Of a stretch of DNA of 64,000 bases, positions 8,962-19,556 are shown one piece after another. The stretch is from contig NZ_SADD01000001.1 of assembly GCF_004005565.1 (NCBI RefSeq), positions 744,001-808,000 on the forward strand, read 5' to 3'. The notes under the pieces are model-generated. The model was not told where the DNA came from, did not search any database, and was given only the letters and a program-made list of their open reading frames with translations. Made by a program: the position numbers and the translations under genes. How positions within the stretch are numbered: the first letter of the stretch is position 1; each line of letters starts with the position of its first letter. Source of the DNA: Lujinxingia sediminis. Lineage in GTDB: Bacteria; Myxococcota_A; Bradymonadia; Bradymonadales; Bradymonadaceae.

Positions 8962-10236
8962 TCAGTGGGGTGCGTGTTGCGCCAGCTGGCGAGCTTGCAC
9001 GCTGCCGCGCAGCGTCTGTTGCTCCGGCCGCACCGGTAAATACACCGTAAACAGCGAGCCGCGCCCCTCTTCGCTATCGACCTTGATGTAGCCCCCGTGC
9101 ATCTCGGCAAAACGTTTGGCTACTGCCAGGCCCAACCCGATACCTCGTTTGTTGAATTCGAATTGCCCCGAGGAGTGGTGGCCGGTGTTAAAGGTGCTGA
9201 AGAACACATCGAAGATCTGCGCGATATCATCATCGGAGATCCCCACACCACTGTCCCGTACCGTCAGCGCCAGTACCTCCGGATCATCCGATAGGCCGAT
9301 GTCCAGCGTGATGACCTGATTGTCGTACGAGAACTTGATCGCGTTCATCAGCAGGTTCAGACACATGTCATTGAGCTTGTCCTCGTCGGCCAGAATGCTC
9401 TGGGCCTCCGGGGCGACGATGGTCTCCAGGCGCTGATGTCGTTTTTGCAAAAAGGGCTCGAGCTGATCCTGGAGCGAGTCCACGAACTTGCGCACGTCTA
9501 CCCATTCCAGATCCAGCGCCTCACCGGAGCCATCATCACCGAGCATCTTGAAGATGCGGTTGGAGATGTTCTTGAGCCGAACCGCGCTGGAGTCGATCCC
9601 GCTGAGCGCCTTCGATGCGACCGAGGAGAGGTCATCCCCGAGCTCTTTGCGCAGCAGGAAGGTGTAGCCAAACACGATCGCAATCGGGGTGTTCAGCTCA
9701 TGGCTGACCACCTCCATAAAGACGTTTTTGACTCGGTCGAGCAGTTTGAGCTCTTCATTGGCGGCGCTCAGCAGCGCGTTCTGCTCTTCGAGCTGCTCGT
9801 TGGCCTCGCGCAGCTGCGAGAGGAGCTCGCGTCGCTCGCGCTGCGCCCGGTAATACTCGAAGGCCTGCGCCACAAAGAGCCGCAGCTCCACCGGCTTCCA
9901 GGGCTTGGAGATGTAGCGGTAGACGTGCCCTTCGTTGATCGCATCGATCACATCTGAGATGTTCGAGTACCCGGTAAAAAGCACGCGCACGATCTCGGGG
10001 TGCTCCTCGCGAAGCTCGGCCAGAAACTCAATGCCTGACATCTTGGGCATACGCTGGTCGGTCATCACCACTTGCACGTCGTGCGCGGCGATGAGCTTGA
10101 GCGCTTCCTCCACCGACTGAGCGGTGAGCACGGTGTACTCTTTGCGAAAGAGGCGCGCGATCGCGTCGAGGATATCCGGCTCGTCGTCGACCACCAGAAA
10201 GGTCCCCCGAGACTGCGCACCCGAAAAGCTGGTCAT
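8962..10236 (-). CDS. Response regulator-histidine kinase (REC-HisKA-HATPase)
   Basis: A 424-residue two-component protein with the receiver domain at the front. The REC domain has DDEPD at 17-21, phospho-acceptor Asp60 in MTDQRMP and Lys111 in the SKPW motif. A coiled-coil linker spans about 128-170. The HisKA box is HELNTP with His179. The ATPase domain shows an N box (NLLMNAIKFS, about 294-303), G1 DSGVG at 328-332 and G2 RGIGLGL at 364-370. No membrane segment or sensor domain is visible, so its input is probably phosphotransfer to REC from another kinase. It is convergent with the methyltransferase gene, with only 23 bp between the two stops. Confidence 0.93.
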   Translation of the reverse strand: MTSFSGAQSRGTFLVVDDEPDILDAIARLFRKEYTVLTAQSVEEALKLIAAHDVQVVMTDQRMPKMSGIEFLAELREEHPEIVRVLFTGYSNISDVIDAINEGHVYRYISKPWKPVELRLFVAQAFEYYRAQRERRELLSQLREANEQLEEQNALLSAANEELKLLDRVKNVFMEVVSHELNTPIAIVFGYTFLLRKELGDDLSSVASKALSGIDSSAVRLKNISNRIFKMLGDDGSGEALDLEWVDVRKFVDSLQDQLEPFLQKRHQRLETIVAPEAQSILADEDKLNDMCLNLLMNAIKFSYDNQVITLDIGLSDDPEVLALTVRDSGVGISDDDIAQIFDVFFSTFNTGHHSSGQFEFNKRGIGLGLAVAKRFAEMHGGYIKVDSEEGRGSLFTVYLPVRPEQQTLRGSVQARQLAQHAPH

Positions 10237-10438
10237 AACATCACCCGTTGAGCGCTCGGACCCAGGGGATCGGGCCCCCGAGCGCGGTTGCCGCGCGCGG
10301 GTCGCATATTCAAGGCGACCGGGCTGCTGCGCCGCGGAACGTAGGTCGGTATCGAAGTGAAGCGAAGACTAACAGATGCTTTCCCGGCGTAAAAGGTCTA
10401 TTGACCCCTTCCACACGACTTCTTGCTTCAGGTCAGCA

Positions 10439-10470
10439 CTTGCCATTTGGCAGGGTCTAAAAATGGCAAG
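10439..10470. repeat. Inverted repeat between ligA and the histidine kinase gene
   Basis: A perfect 10-bp inverted repeat (arms 10439-10448 and 10461-10470, loop of 12) lies in the 284-bp gap between the ligA stop and the histidine kinase start. It sits about 50 bp downstream of ligA on the minus strand. No clear T-run follows, so it could be a weak terminator, an RNA-stabilising hairpin or an operator for the kinase gene. Nothing else in 10237-10520 stands out apart from a C-rich run at about 10495-10510. Confidence 0.5.
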
Positions 10471-10520
10471 GCCGGGGGTGGCGGAGGCATAAGCCCCGCC
10501 CCCCCCCTCTCCGGGAACCC

Positions 10521-12503
10521 TTAGTCCTCGCTGTCTTCCAGGAGCTTCACGAAGGTCGATTCGCCAATGATCGCAATCTCCCCACCTTCGGCGTTGAACT
10601 TCTCGGCTTTTTTGAGCTTGCTGGAGCGCCACCCGCCTTCAAATCGCTCCATATCGGCGTCGCCCATCACCAGATAGTCGAGGTCTTTGACCACCGAGGA
10701 GGGGCAGTCACCTCCGCGTTTCTCCACCTCGGCCTGCGCCTCCTTACGGGTCATCGACTCCATGGCTCCGGTGAAGAGCACGCGTTTGCCAGCCAGGGGA
10801 GAGCCTTCCACCGCAGGCGCTTCACGCGGAGTGGGGAAGACCAGGGTGATATGGGCGAGCAGGTCGTCGATAAGTTCGGCGTTCTCTTCCAAACCGCGGG
10901 TTACTGACTCGGCAATCACCTCGCCAATGGTATGCACCTCGGCAAACGCTTCCGCCTCCACCGCGCGAATGGCGTCCATCGAGTCGTAGCGTTCGGCAAG
11001 GATGGCGCTCACATGTTTGCCGAGTTCGTGGATCCCCAGCGCCTGCAAGAACTTCTCGACCTCCACCTCTTTCCGACCTTCGATGCGATCGATGAGCTTG
11101 TTCGCCAGGATTTCTCCGACCCGCTCCAGCCCCATCAACTCCGAGGCACTCAGCGTAAAGAGATCGACCGGCGAGGTGACGAGCTCGGCGTCGTAGAGCT
11201 GTTCGAGGAGTTTGGGGCCGAAGCCTTTGATCTCCATGCGGCTGACAAAATGTTCGATCTGGCGGATCTTCGCCGCGCGGCAATTCTCGCTGTGGTTGGC
11301 CATCAGCACATCGTTCTGCCGTTCGGTGGGCGCGCCGCACTCCGGGCAGGCGCTCGGAACCACAACCGGCTCCTCACCGGCCTCCAGCACCCGTTCCAGG
11401 TTTGGAATGACGCCGCCACGGCGCATCATCAGCACCTTCGAGCCCAGGGTGAGCCCTTGTTCGCCGCCCAGGTGCTCCATGATCGCCAGGTTATGCAGGC
11501 TTACCCGGGTGACCGTTGCCCCGGAGAGCACCACAGGGTCCACGATCCCCACCGGGTTGATCGCCCCGGTGCGCGAGACGTTCCACACCACGTCGCGCAG
11601 CACGCTCTCGCCGGCGTCGCCCTGAAACTTATAGGCGATCGCCCAGCGCGGGTGATGCGCAGTCGAGCCCAGGCGGCGTTGCTCGGCGATGCTGTTGGCC
11701 TTGTAAACCACCCCGTCGGTTTCGTAGCCGAGCTGGCCTCGCCGTTTGGCGATATCGTCGTAGGTGGCCTGAATGGCCTCGCTGCTAACCTGGAAGGTCT
11801 CCGGCGTCTCAAAGCCCAGGGCCTTGAGACGCGCCATTTTCTCGGCCTCGCTTTCAAAGTCTTCGCCCAGCAGGTCAAAGGCGAAGAAGCGAAGCTCGTA
11901 ATCGGCGGTCTTCTCGGCATCTTTGAGCTTGAGTGCGCCGGCGGTCAGATTACGGGGGCTTGCGTAGTCGTGTTTGAACTTCCGCTCGAACACCTCCACA
12001 GGCATATACGCCTCACCGCGGACCTCAATGGAGGAGGCGTCGACCTTGAGCGGCAACTTCTTAATGCGACGCACCTGCTCGGTGATGACCTCGCCCACGC
12101 TGCCCGTGCCCCGAGTCGCCGCAACGCTCAGGCGCCCCTGCGCGTCGTAGCGAAAGCACCCGGCAACGCCGTCGACCTTGGGTGTGACGACGACATCGCC
12201 CTGAAACTTCTCGTACCACTTTAAGAGTGTGGCCTCGTCATACGCTTTATCCAACGAGAGCATCGGCGGATCATGGATGAGCTTTTCGGCGTTCGGATCG
12301 ATGGCGTCCACGTCGGCCCCGGCCGGTCCGATCTGAGCGAGCACCTCACTCTCGGGGGCTTTGCGACGCAGCGCTTCCACCAGGCGATCAAACGATTCAT
12401 CGCTGATCTCCGGGGCGTCATCCACCCAGTACTTCCGGTTGTGGTAACGCACCTGCTCTTCGAGCTCGATTATCGAAAGGTCTTCCCAGGTCGGGGCGCT
12501 CAT
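10521..12503 (-). CDS. ligA: NAD+-dependent DNA ligase, divergent LigA type
   Basis: This enzyme seals DNA nicks using NAD+. The start at 12503 gives 660 residues; a start at 12521 is also possible. Domains in order: Ia (Y20-H21 with the YxxDAPEISD segment), adenylation domain with nucleophile Lys109 in KVDG, TDGVV near 262-266, OB fold around 315-380, zinc finger about 386-408, HhH repeats about 425-535, and a BRCT domain about 568-655 with the usual GKRVLFTG start. Two points are unusual. The conserved TRGDG motif reads TRGTG (130-134). The zinc finger has Cys386, Cys389 and Cys408, but the third ligand position holds Asn403-His404 instead of Cys. The family is clear, but whether this is the sole replicative ligase is not. 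Confidence 0.92.
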   Translation of the reverse strand: MSAPTWEDLSIIELEEQVRYHNRKYWVDDAPEISDESFDRLVEALRRKAPESEVLAQIGPAGADVDAIDPNAEKLIHDPPMLSLDKAYDEATLLKWYEKFQGDVVVTPKVDGVAGCFRYDAQGRLSVAATRGTGSVGEVITEQVRRIKKLPLKVDASSIEVRGEAYMPVEVFERKFKHDYASPRNLTAGALKLKDAEKTADYELRFFAFDLLGEDFESEAEKMARLKALGFETPETFQVSSEAIQATYDDIAKRRGQLGYETDGVVYKANSIAEQRRLGSTAHHPRWAIAYKFQGDAGESVLRDVVWNVSRTGAINPVGIVDPVVLSGATVTRVSLHNLAIMEHLGGEQGLTLGSKVLMMRRGGVIPNLERVLEAGEEPVVVPSACPECGAPTERQNDVLMANHSENCRAAKIRQIEHFVSRMEIKGFGPKLLEQLYDAELVTSPVDLFTLSASELMGLERVGEILANKLIDRIEGRKEVEVEKFLQALGIHELGKHVSAILAERYDSMDAIRAVEAEAFAEVHTIGEVIAESVTRGLEENAELIDDLLAHITLVFPTPREAPAVEGSPLAGKRVLFTGAMESMTRKEAQAEVEKRGGDCPSSVVKDLDYLVMGDADMERFEGGWRSSKLKKAEKFNAEGGEIAIIGESTFVKLLEDSED

Positions 12504-12727
12504 CGTCCTGCTCCGCGTCATCAGATCTGCGTTTATGGCTTTGCTGCCTTCAGGGGCATGGCCGGGAGTTATGGCGCGAGCCGGACGTTTGCTCAAGGCC
12601 GAACCTTGGTCCTGAAGCGGGGGCTTTAATGCTTTTCCCTGAAAATGGGCGATCGCGGAAAGAATGCGCCAGGCCCGACCGTTACCTGCGTGAGATGGCC
12701 CCCCGGCGGCGGGCGTCAGTCGTAATT

Positions 12728-12743
12728 CATACAAAAGTGTATG
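12728..12743. promoter_or_regulatory. Perfect dyad in the ligA / suf-regulator intergenic region (candidate operator)
   Basis: The 348-bp region 12504-12851 separates divergent ligA and the suf operon and must hold promoters for both. Within it, 12728-12743 is a perfect 6+6 dyad (CATACA, 4-nt spacer, TGTATG). It lies about 110 bp upstream of the regulator start, in one of the few AT-richer patches. A TATGCT hexamer at 12780-12785 could be a -10 element, but I find no well-spaced -35. The dyad does not match the textbook IscR site, so assignment to the Rrf2 protein is a guess. The rest of the region shows nothing I can name. Confidence 0.35.
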
Positions 12744-12851
12744 GATTGGCCGAAAGCGCCTTGAATGCGTACGTTTGAGTATGCTATCGAGCCGCCCGGA
12801 GCGTTCGGCGCTCTTCGTTGTTTTTTCCCGCTCCAGCAGACCGAGGTTTTG

Positions 12852-13343
12852 ATGAAGATCACAGCGCTTGAAGAGTACGGGTTGCGCTGCATGCTCCGGG
12901 TGGCCGAGCAGCCCCCTGGTGAGTCGATCTCCGCGCAGGCCGTCGCCGACCTGGAGGGAATGTCATTGCCTTACACGCAGAAGATCTTGCGCACCCTGGC
13001 GCAGGGCGGCCTCATCGACTCGCGCCGCGGCGCTCAGGGCGGCTTCCTACTGGCTGCGCCTGCCGAAGAGCTCAGCCTGGGCGACGTCATCCGCGTGCTC
13101 GGAGGCCTCTTCGAAGTCGAAGATATCTGCGAGCGACATACCGGCGAACTTGAGCGTTGCGCACGCGGCTGCGGATGTTCGATTCGGCCGGTCTGGTCGT
13201 ACATTTCCAACTTTGTCATTGAGACCCTCGACGGGATCTCGTTGGCGACGCTCCTGGCGGACGAAGCCAGTGTGCGGCGCCACCTGAGCCGTCAGCACCT
13301 TACGCACTCGGAGCGACCTGCGCCGCAGGGCTCGTCACATTGA
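12852..13343 (+). CDS. Rrf2-family iron-sulfur regulator of the suf operon
   Basis: A 163-residue IscR/SufR-like transcription factor. The N-terminal winged helix has the family signature ([19 protein letters not shown], then [16 protein letters not shown]), with the DNA-reading helix in between. The cluster-binding loop carries Cys93, Cys103, Cys107 and Cys109, close to the three-Cys arrangement of IscR, so it probably binds a 2Fe-2S cluster. It is the first gene of a run containing sufB, C, D, S, U and nfu and is very likely their autoregulated repressor/sensor. I chose the ATG at 12852 over an earlier in-frame ATG at 12765 because Rrf2 homology begins exactly there. Confidence 0.9.
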   Translation: MKITALEEYGLRCMLRVAEQPPGESISAQAVADLEGMSLPYTQKILRTLAQGGLIDSRRGAQGGFLLAAPAEELSLGDVIRVLGGLFEVEDICERHTGELERCARGCGCSIRPVWSYISNFVIETLDGISLATLLADEASVRRHLSRQHLTHSERPAPQGSSH

Positions 13344-13398
13344 GCTTCAACACGCCGCAGGCTTGCTCCCCAGGCATCACCAACCCCGAGGTAAGACG

Positions 13399-14835
<1,437 letters not shown>

Positions 14836-14858
14836 GCCGGAAGCTCATCACGTACAGA

Positions 14859-14876
14859 GGCGGCCCTGTGGCCGCC
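14859..14876 (+). repeat. GC-rich hairpin in the sufB-sufC spacer
   Basis: A 7-bp GC stem (14859-14865 with 14870-14876) closed by a four-base loop lies in the 103-bp gap between sufB and sufC. It has no T-run, so it is not a standard terminator. It could adjust the relative amounts of SufB and SufC by slowing exonucleases. Confidence 0.4.
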
Positions 14877-14938
14877 CACCTCTCTTCAAACACGACGAGC
14901 GCGTCCCCTGACCGCGCTCAGACATCGAAGGACGCATT

Positions 14939-15693
<755 letters not shown>

Positions 15694-15697
<4 letters not shown>

Positions 15698-17031
15698 GCG
15701 CGTTGAAGAATACCGCAGAGCAGCACCCCTTCATCGGTGCGTCGCTCGCTCAGCCCGGTCCGCTGGCAGACCAGCGGCTCCCCGGCTGGTGGGCGACGCT
15801 GCGCACCGAATCGCTCGGGCGCATCACCTCCATCGACGTGCCGACCTCCCGTCATGAAGAGTGGCGCTTTATCAAGCCGGCCACCATCTTCGACACCGAC
15901 TTCATCTCTCCCGACGACGTCAGCGTCGATCCGGGCGATGAGGCCATCGACGCCCTCAAGCTCGCCGAGGACTGCGCCGCGACCCTGGTCTATGTGAACG
16001 GGCGTTTTGATAGCGCGCGCTCCTCGACGTCCGATCTTCCCGAAGGGGTCGTGATCGCCGACTGGAGTCAGGTGCTCGACCACGACCAGATCGACACGCT
16101 GGCCGAGTATGTGGGGGCCAACGACTATTTCAATAACGACGTCTTTTACGAGATCAACACTGCTCAGTTTGGTCATGGCGCGGTCATCCTCGTGCCTCGA
16201 GGCAAAGTTGTTGAGAAGCCCATTCACCTCCTCTTTCTTACCACCGGTGAGAAGGGCGCGGTGCACGCCAACCCTCGCAACCTTATTGTCGCCGGCGAAA
16301 GCGCAGAGCTCACAGTCGTCGAGGAGTACCGCGGGGCAGGGGAGGGCGCCTACCTCAACAACGTCGTCGACGAGGTCATCGTCGGGGCCAACGCGGACGT
16401 GAAGCACTTTAAAGTGCAGCGCGAATCCACCGATGCCTTCCACGTGGCTCGTAACCTTGTGACGCTCTCTCAGGATGCCCGCTACATCTCCACGGCCATC
16501 ACCCTGGGGGCGGCGCTCTCGCGCAATGATTCTTATGCGCGCTACGTCGGTCAGAACATCGATTGCACCCTCGATGGGCTTGCGCTCGTGCGCGGCAAAC
16601 AGGTCGCCGACACTCACACCGCCATCGACCACGCGCTTCCCAACTCGCGCAGCTACCAGCTGCACAAAACCATCGTCGATGATCGGGCGCACACGGTGTT
16701 CAACGGCAAGATTTTTGTCCGCCAGGACGCCCAGAACACCCGCTCCGAGCAGCTGAACCAGAACCTTATCCTGTCGGCTCGGGGTCACGTCGATACCAAG
16801 CCTCAGCTTGAGATTCTGGCCGACGATGTCGTCTGCTCTCACGGCGCCACCGTCGGGCAGCTTGAGGATGAGCAGCTCTTCTACTTGCAGAGCCGCGGCA
16901 TCGACGAGGCGAACGCCCGCAACCTTCTGACCTTCGCCTTTGCGGCTGAAGTCATCGAAACCATCACCGTCGCATCGGTGCGCGAATCCCTGGCTGACGC
17001 CGTGATCGCCTCCACCGATACCGGGCTCTAG
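15694..17031 (+). CDS. sufD: Fe-S cluster assembly protein SufD
   Basis: SufD is the SufB paralogue that pairs with it in the scaffold complex and is needed for iron entry. At 445 residues it has the normal length. Family hallmarks are the early segment [12 protein letters not shown], the beta-helical core, and the C-terminal block [20 protein letters not shown] followed by [17 protein letters not shown]. The start codon overlaps the sufC stop (ATGA). A very stable hairpin follows the stop codon and precedes sufS. Confidence 0.96.
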
Positions 17032-17040
17032 GCAGCACAC

Positions 17041-17064
17041 GGGCCCGGGCCGCAGCCCGGGCCC
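17041..17064 (+). repeat. Perfect 10-bp GC hairpin between sufD and sufS
   Basis: The arms 17041-17050 and 17055-17064 are perfect complements made only of G and C, with a CGCA tetraloop. The hairpin ends about 12 bases before the sufS start, with the ribosome-binding site (ACGAGG) immediately after it. It lacks a T-run. It probably modulates read-through, mRNA stability or sufS translation rather than terminating transcription. Confidence 0.6.
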
Positions 17065-17076
17065 AACGAGGTAAAG

Positions 17077-18321
17077 ATGTCCGCACAACCCACCGCACTC
17101 AGCCGCTCCTGGGATGAGGTCCGCGCCGACTTCCCCATCCTTGCGCAGTCGATCAACGGCCACCCGCTGGCCTACCTCGACACCGCGGCCTCCGCCCAGA
17201 TGCCTCAGCAGGTCATCGATCGGCTGGTCTGGTACCACAGTACGCTGCACTCCAACGTGCACAGGGGCGTCCATACCTTGAGTCAACGCGCCACCCAGGC
17301 CTTTGAAGACGTGCGCCTCAAGGTCAAGCAGCTGCTCAACGCGCCCTCGCTGAAAGAGTGCATCTTCACCGGTGGCACGACTGATGCCATCAACCTGGTG
17401 GCGCACAGCTTCGGAAAGACCTTTTTAAAAGAGGGCGACCGCGTGCTCCTCTCCGCTCTGGAGCACCACGCCAACATCGTGCCCTGGCAGCGCATCTGCG
17501 AGGAGGTCGGGGCCTCCATCGACGTCATCCCCATCAACGATCGTGGTGAGCTTCTGCTCGATGAGCTCGACGCTCTCTTGACGGATCGCACGCGGATCGT
17601 CGGCGTGAATCACGTCTCCAACGCGCTCGGCACCGTCAACCCCATCGAAGAGATCATCGCCCGCGCTCACGCCCGCGACATCCCGGTGCTCATCGACGGC
17701 GCGCAGGCTGTCGCGCACATGAAGGTTGACGTGCAGGCCCTCGACGCCGACTTCTACGCCTTCTCCTCCCACAAGCTCTGCGGCCCTACCGGCATCGGTA
17801 TCCTTTACGGAAAGGAGCGCTGGCTCGAGAAGATGCAGCCTTACCGAAGCGGCGGCGACATGATTTTGAGCGTGAGCTGGGAGGGCACCACCTACAACGG
17901 GCTTCCTCATAAGTTTGAGGCCGGCACCCCCTCCATCGCCGCGGGCGTGGGCATGGGCGCCGCCATCGACTACCTCCAGGAGCTCGGCCTGGAACGCATC
18001 GCCGCCCGCGAGGCTGAACTCTTAGAGAAGGCCACCGAGCGTCTCGCTCAGATCCCCGGCGTCCGTCTCATCGGTACCTCCGAGCACAAAGCCTCGGTCC
18101 TCTCCTTCGACATCGAAGGTGTTCACCCCCATGACATCGGCTCCATCCTCGACAGCGAAGGCGTCGCCATCCGCGCCGGCCACCACTGCGCTCAACCCGT
18201 GATGACGCGCCTCGGCGTGCCGGCCACCGCCCGGGCCTCCTTCGCATTCTACAACGACGACCAGGACATCGACCGCCTCGTCGCCGGCATCTACTCGGTC
18301 AAGGAGATCTTCGGCGTATGA
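17077..18321 (+). CDS. sufS: Cysteine desulfurase SufS
   Basis: SufS is a PLP-dependent group II cysteine desulfurase that extracts sulfur from L-cysteine for Fe-S assembly. It is 414 residues. The PLP lysine is Lys233 in FSSHKLCGPTG, and the persulfide-forming Cys371 lies in RAGHHCAQP, the short-loop context of SufS/CsdA enzymes. The N-terminal block LAYLDTAASAQMP is canonical. It is followed with a four-base overlap by a SufU-type protein, its expected sulfur acceptor. Confidence 0.97.
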   Translation: MSAQPTALSRSWDEVRADFPILAQSINGHPLAYLDTAASAQMPQQVIDRLVWYHSTLHSNVHRGVHTLSQRATQAFEDVRLKVKQLLNAPSLKECIFTGGTTDAINLVAHSFGKTFLKEGDRVLLSALEHHANIVPWQRICEEVGASIDVIPINDRGELLLDELDALLTDRTRIVGVNHVSNALGTVNPIEEIIARAHARDIPVLIDGAQAVAHMKVDVQALDADFYAFSSHKLCGPTGIGILYGKERWLEKMQPYRSGGDMILSVSWEGTTYNGLPHKFEAGTPSIAAGVGMGAAIDYLQELGLERIAAREAELLEKATERLAQIPGVRLIGTSEHKASVLSFDIEGVHPHDIGSILDSEGVAIRAGHHCAQPVMTRLGVPATARASFAFYNDDQDIDRLVAGIYSVKEIFGV

Positions 18322-18794
18322 GTGATATGCGCGCTCTCTACCAGGAGGTGATCCTGGATCATAATCGCAAGCCTCGTAACTTCGGTCCCCTCGACGGCGC
18401 CAACCGCGTCGCCCAGGGCACCAACCCTCTCTGCGGGGATAACTACACCATCTACGCCCGCGTCAACGACGACGACATCGTCGAAGCCGTCAGCTTCGAG
18501 GGCAGCGGCTGCGCCATCTCCAAGGCCGCCGCTTCGATGATGACCACCCGCATCAAGGGCAAGAAGGTCGAGTCCGCCGAGCAACTCATCGAGGAGTTCC
18601 GCGCCATGCTCACCGGTGAACTCGACCTGCAGGCAGACCACAGCCTCGGCCACCTCACGGTCTTCGAAGGGGTCGCCCAGCTTCCCCAACGGGTCAAGTG
18701 CGCCGTGCTCCCCTGGCACGCCATGCACGCCGCCCTCGAAGGCGACGAAGAGACCTCCACCGAGGGTGACTCGGACATCTGGAGCAAGGAGTAA
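18318..18794 (+). CDS. sufU: SufU-type sulfur transfer protein
   Basis: A 158-residue IscU/SufU-fold protein. The three metal/sulfur cysteines are Cys39 in NPLCGD, Cys65 in GSGCAIS and Cys128 in RVKCAVLPW, with Asp41 next to the first. The stretch between the second and third Cys is longer than in IscU, as is typical of SufU. In Firmicutes SufU is a zinc protein that accepts the persulfide from SufS. The start codon overlaps the sufS stop, which supports the partnership. No sufE gene is present in the cluster, as expected when sufU is there. Confidence 0.95.
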   Translation: MSDMRALYQEVILDHNRKPRNFGPLDGANRVAQGTNPLCGDNYTIYARVNDDDIVEAVSFEGSGCAISKAAASMMTTRIKGKKVESAEQLIEEFRAMLTGELDLQADHSLGHLTVFEGVAQLPQRVKCAVLPWHAMHAALEGDEETSTEGDSDIWSKE

Positions 18795-18797
18795 TCC

Positions 18798-19367
18798 ATG
18801 AAAATCGCCGAGATTGAGCCGACGCCTAACCCCAACGCGATGAAATTTGTCCTCACCGAGGCCATCACCCACGGCTTTGTGACCCGCTCCTTTGAGGACT
18901 TCAACCAGGCATCTACCGTCCCCCTGGCCAAAGCGATCTTCGAGATCGACCACGTCATCAGCGTGTACTTCGCAGACCGCTGGATCACGGTCACCCAGGA
19001 TGGCGGCGCAGACTGGTCACAACTGCTTCGCGCTGTCGCCGAACCCATCCGCGCGGCCAGCTTCGCTGACGCCAACCCCGAAGGTGGCCTCTCGGTCAGC
19101 GGTGACGATACCGACGACTCCGACCTTCCGGGCATGGACGACCCCCGCATCCCTCTGATCCGCGAAACCATCGACGAGCACATTATGCCCTTCCTCGCCG
19201 GCGATGGCGGCGGACTCAAGATCATGGGGCTTGTCGATAACCAACTCCTCGTGCGCTATGAGGGGGCCTGCGGAACCTGCCCCGCCTCCATGACCGGCAC
19301 CTTGCTGGCCATCGAGAACCTCTTGCAGGTCGAGGTCGACCCTGAGCTCTACGTCGCTACCGTCTGA
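18798..19367 (+). CDS. nfu: Nfu-type Fe-S carrier protein
   Basis: A 189-residue two-domain protein, last gene of the suf unit. Residues 5-85 resemble the Nfu N-terminal domain (EPTPNPNAMKFVL). After an acidic linker comes the NifU-like C-terminal domain, about 115-189, with the cluster-binding CxxC at Cys158/Cys161 in CGTCPAS. Such proteins pick up a 4Fe-4S cluster from the scaffold and deliver it to client enzymes. It follows sufU by three bases and ends just before a strong terminator hairpin. Confidence 0.94.
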   Translation: MKIAEIEPTPNPNAMKFVLTEAITHGFVTRSFEDFNQASTVPLAKAIFEIDHVISVYFADRWITVTQDGGADWSQLLRAVAEPIRAASFADANPEGGLSVSGDDTDDSDLPGMDDPRIPLIRETIDEHIMPFLAGDGGGLKIMGLVDNQLLVRYEGACGTCPASMTGTLLAIENLLQVEVDPELYVATV

Positions 19368-19392
19368 GCCACACGACATCTGAACGCACGCA

Positions 19393-19427
19393 GCAACGAG
19401 GCCACCCTTTCAGGGTGGCCTCGTTGC
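19393..19427 (+). terminator. Terminator hairpin of the suf operon
   Basis: A perfect 16-bp stem (19393-19408 with 19412-19427) and a three-base loop lie 25 bases after the nfu stop. The T-run is short, but stem strength and position make it the likely end of the suf message. Confidence 0.8.
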
Positions 19428-19556
19428 GTTAGACCTTCGCCCTGCGGAGACTTGTCAATCGCCCCCCACCTTTGTTCTAGTGCCCCCACCTTTGTTGGCT
19501 TCGCCGCCCTTCCCGGCGACACCCTCTTTCCGACACCTTCAAGCCCGGATGAGCCC

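Noticed and set aside
10439-10470. Intrinsic terminator for ligA
   Set aside because: The stem is convincing, but no T-run follows on either strand. I recorded it only as an inverted repeat.
12504-12734. Upstream extension of DNA ligase by up to 77 codons
   Set aside because: The extra residues do not resemble LigA, which begins around MSAPTWEDLS. The region is better read as divergent promoter DNA.
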